DNA of 64,000 nt, taken from positions 17,809,001-17,873,000 of the forward strand of contig OY756972.1 in NCBI GenBank assembly GCA_963580455.1, given 5' to 3'. Below, in pieces: positions 60,374 through 64,000 of this stretch. This DNA comes from Euonymus europaeus. Lineage: Eukaryota; Streptophyta; Magnoliopsida; Celastrales; Celastraceae. The translations under genes were made by a program, and so were the position numbers. The notes below the pieces were generated by a model. It was not told the origin of the DNA and did no database searches. It worked only from the letters and a program-made list of their open reading frames with translations. Every line of letters begins with the position of its first letter. Within the stretch, counting starts at the first letter, position 1.

Positions 60374-63300
60374 CTTATGATAACAAAACTGTCTTCCATT
60401 GGCCTAGATGACAAACCCGAGAAAAGTACCAGCAAGGTGACAATTATTTCTTTGACATACAATCGAGACATTATGAAATCGAAAAACTTGAGTAAACTCA
60501 TTTGTAAAGGCCCCTAACCAAAATTAGACCCAATAACAAATCAATTGTCACATCACTGACCCGGAAGTTCACATTAACTGTATATAATTTCTTTACTTAT
60601 ATAATTTCTTTATGAACCAACCTTTGGAAATTCTCTGAGGGAATATGTAATGATATAAACCCATCCCTGAGCAAGTCATGTAGCCTAAAGTGACGGTGCC
60701 AGACTGTTTGGCAATTGGCACATAACCAATAGTAACCACTGATCAATTGCCACCAGGTAAGAAACTACAATTGGCAATACACTAGACTTTTGTAAAGCTA
60801 CTAATTGACTTCTAAACTGAATCTACATTCTCGTTCAAAGAAAAAGAATCTGAATAGCAATCACAAATTCAAATTTTCATTACAACGAGCTAGATTCAAC
60901 AGTAAAAAAAAAAAACAGAAAACTATAACCCTAATCGCGGACACTAGTTAAGATAATGGTTCAATACCTTCATACTATCAAAATAAACCCGCAAAAGAAA
61001 CTTCAATAGCTGTAAATTTGAACAAATTACACAACGGAGACACTCAAGATAATCTCAACAAAACTAAACCGAAATTGAACGAACTGAACCAGAAAAATTC
61101 GTCAAAGTTTTATAAGATATTCAATTAACATAAAGGAAGAAAAAAAGAGAGAGAGAAGCACAGAGAATCGAAATAGAAATACCTACCCAATTTTCAAGAT
61201 GAAATGAGCCGCCGATAGCTTTCGCGGTCCCGCTTCATTACAGATTAATTCCACTCCGATATGACGGATAAGGAAGTAAAACCGAAGCCACGAGAAGGCA
61301 TTTTCGGGAGGAAAACGGATAGCTACGATGGGGGAAGAGGATCGTAATAGGGAAGGAAGCAAAATCGAATAGGGATTTGTGAGGGGTAGCAGGGTACAAA
61401 GATTTTGGAGAGAGCGTGATACTGTAGTATTCAGGGAAGTGCCTCTGTTGTCCTGCGCAAATTATTACGCAGATCGGACGGTTTATGTTAAAAGGATCAA
61501 ATTTTGGGTCTCATTTTCTAAAAAACTTAATAATTGTTTGGCAGAGCTTATACACTACTTATACGCTGAGTTTATAAGCTCAGCTTCTCTCTATACTTCA
61601 ACTTATATTCTGTCAAATATACTCTCTACCAAATAAACGCTTAGAAAACGGAAGGAGTGACGCTCGAAGTCAGGCTTCGATATTTCTTAACCTAAAATCC
61701 CATGAGCCGTTTTCGTTTTTGATAAAGTTATAGACAATGCGGAGCAATTTCAAAGAAAAAGAAGCCCATTGACTTAAAGCCCACCTCGCAAATATCAATT
61801 ACAAAAGCAATTTCGAACAGTCAAATATCGACCAATCAAAATGAAGCCGCGAAGGCTATATAAAGGAATTGAAATTATGAAGGGATGGTCCAACACCAAA
61901 AATAAAACTCTACTTTTATATTACAAATAGACTTTATTCTTTGTAGCTATAGTTGTAGTTTATAGCCATTTTGAATAGATTCAGTGTAAGCTATTATAGT
62001 TTTTTTCAAGTTTTAATAGAGTTACTTTCATTCAAAGTAGTTTAAGATGTTGCTCCAATTTTAGCGTATTGCTCGTTAGATTAGACTTAGTTTATACATG
62101 CTTTTCAAAGTCTTATTAATTAAAGTAAAGTTAGAATCCCCAATTTGTTCACTCGTCACGTATTTAGCAACCTAATTTATTATATCTTATATCTTTTATA
62201 GTCACTCGATCAAATCAGTTCCCACAAGACAACAAATATTACATGTCTTAGCTCATCAACCAATTGAGCTACTCGGGCTTCATAAATTTTGGGTCTATTG
62301 TTTTGAGATGAGGTCAATTTCTTTCAACAGATTTATTAAAATATAGATAAAATGTCACTCTTACCTACTTACAAATTATTTATCCAATCCATAATACGTC
62401 AAACAAAAATCATAGGAATCCCAGCAAAATGGTATTCAAGTAGTCCTAGCAGGTGACATGGCAAATGTAGAGCCTATTTTATTGATATTCTCTCACTTCT
62501 CTTATCCTAGTCTTTTCAATTTTTTTAGTTTCAAACTTTCCCCGTTCACTCTCTCAAGCACCAAATTCCTTTTTTCGTCAATCTCTATCTTTGGTTCTCG
62601 ATGGCTATGATGTTTCTGGCATTGAGATTCCAGCCAAGCCTTCATTGTTTTGTGTACACCAGAAGAAAAACCACAAGAAAGACATAAACAAAAGGAAAAT
62701 CAATGTAGATCTGGTGGGTTGTGTACAAAACCAATTGCTACCTCTATGCCATTTGCGTCTTCTCTCTTTTTTTGTCTTGTTCTGGCACACTAAAAAAAGA
62801 ATCCATAAATGCAAAGGCTATCTTTAACCACTCTTATTTTTAGAACATTTCATGAAGTCAGATACGACTTATCATGGCAATTACCAATAAATTATAGTTA
62901 AATCAAAGCCCCATTAATTATGCCGAAATTTGGGAAGAGTCATGGTATTAGCACCACAAGATTTGGTGTTTACACCCTTCTTTTCTCGATTTTTGTGTAG
63001 TTTTTGTATCATTCCATCTTGATATATGTGCTACATTTTTTAGCAAAAAATAAAGAGCATATAGTGTATGAACATTATCATTTGATTTGACAATTATCAT
63101 TACGGTGTAAATATTTGCACCTGAGGCCTACATCCCCTACTCACCAAACTCACACCCTCCCCTTTGAATATCTTTTCATAATCACAATCTTTCAACTAAT
63201 TTATTGCATGTAAAAACTCTCGACACAAGACAAGTAGAACCTAAAAAATTGTAGGCTCCATTGTTTATATATTTTGACTACAAAATTAACAAAAAAAAAA
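60374..63300. other. Intergenic, C3H41 promoter side
   Basis: The GC-richer stretch at 61187-61370 probably holds the first exon and promoter of C3H41 (minus strand). At 61527-61640 a small fold-back sequence (GCTGAG...GCTCAGC, ends TTTGGCAGAG and CTCTACCAAA) may be a MITE. The ORFs near 62600 show no family signature. The rest is AT-rich and empty as far as I can see. Confidence 0.4.
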
Positions 63301-63499
63301 TTGAATAATATATTTGAATATAAAGAAAAGAGACAACAGACGACTGACAAAGAATGAACATTATTTGCTTGAATCAATAAATGTTGATCATAGCATTCCT
63401 GTACATGTATCTATTTCAACTTATGTCAGAGCATTTTCAACATTTAAAATAATGGCAGTTTTCTGCTATACTGCATCTTTACATTATGGGCATACAAGA

Positions 63500-63991
63500 T
63501 ATAAGAGCCTATGAAAATTGCGGCTTTTGATCGATAGTTATGTCTTTTGGTTTTGAGAAAGATGAATGGCCTAGTGTTCGTTATAACTTAATAGCGAAGT
63601 TTGACACATTTTGGAAATAATATGTTGGCATACTTGACAGTAATGAAAGGGCATATAGTATTAGACACTCACTAAACTTCTTTTCAAAATGACGTTGAAG
63701 CACCATTTTGAGTACTGGATGATAATGGCAAACATGGCTCTATTGATTGTTTTCGCATACAATATCATATCACATATTTTTTCATCTTGTAGAGAGCTAG
63801 ACATATCCACCACTTCATATAACACTCTACCATCCTGTCAGCACTACGATATTCTTATAGGGCACTTAAATGGAAATCACTACATCCAGGTTGATTTGAT
63901 AGGAGATTATCCAATGCCACCCATTACGTCTAAATGGATTCACTATAGACATGTTTGCGCTGCCGCATGGGCTACTCCGTATGCTGAGTGA
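63500..63991 (+). pseudogene. OTU-like cysteine protease relic (copy 2)
   Basis: Translated in two frames: ENCGF near 63514 (position of the OTU catalytic DGNC motif), DEWPSVRYNLIAKFDTFW, then after a frame change near 63690 HFEYWMIMANMALLI, and NGNHYIQV (position of the catalytic His) before DYPMPPITSKW. The order matches OTU-like proteases that plants carry in many copies together with FAR1/MULE-type transposon sequences. Stops at 63519 (TGA) and 63618 (TAA) and the frame change make it a pseudogene. It reaches nearly to the window end, where a stop closes the frame. Confidence 0.65.
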
Positions 63992-64000
63992 TTTGATGCG

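Noticed and set aside
62591..62827. Overlapping ORFs on both strands
   Set aside because: Short, Lys/His-rich or Leu/Phe-rich, and in AT-rich DNA; no homology signature.

Overview
This is nuclear DNA from a flowering plant, most likely a eudicot. Five intron-containing or seed-type genes match well-known plant families, intergenic DNA is AT-rich, and roughly half the window is made of plant transposons (Athila-type Ty3, Ty1/copia, TRIM, hAT, Tourist, Au-like SINE, L1 and RTE LINEs). The oleosin N-terminus looks asterid-like to me, but that is a weak guess. I find no tRNA, rRNA, CRISPR array or bacterial-type operon.

Layout. 1-4.9 kb: a decayed copia end with its LTR, an OTU-like relic and a GC-rich hAT-like element. 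4.9-9.2 kb (-): pescadillo ribosome-biogenesis gene in 13 coding exons, with telo-box and site II motifs upstream. 10.0-10.6 kb: a Tourist-like element split by a clean solo LTR. 11.8-17.0 kb (-): MKK3-type MAP kinase kinase with a C-terminal NTF2-like domain, 9 coding exons. 17.2-32.8 kb: an old copia element containing a complete, young Athila-type element of 10.5 kb, inserted about 200 bp upstream of the MKK3 start codon. 33.8-36.4 kb: LTR-like remnant and a rearranged TRIM. 38.1-38.6 kb (+): intronless oleosin. 39.0-44.9 kb (-): Swd2/WDR82-like WD40 gene in 10 coding exons, with a 788-bp hAT relative and an orphan antisense exon in intron 8. 47.4-55.0 kb (-): CCCH/RRM protein (RBM26/27-like, C3H41 type) in 4 coding exons, whose introns carry an L1 relic and a Tourist MITE. 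57.4-60.4 kb: a full-length hAT element with an exact 8-bp target duplication and a decayed transposase, probably inside a long 5'-UTR intron of the C3H41 gene. 63.5-64.0 kb: a second OTU-like relic, homologous to the one at 1.5 kb.

The five host genes form no pathway together: ribosome assembly, MAPK signalling, oil-body coat, H3K4 methylation/transcription, and RNA binding. The most informative material is in the transposons: non-coding landmarks of the Athila-type element (paired hairpins, a second polypurine tract, a TATA/telo-box internal promoter before its third ORF), a hAT family with a full-length and an internally different short member, and the antisense exon captured at the edge of the short member.
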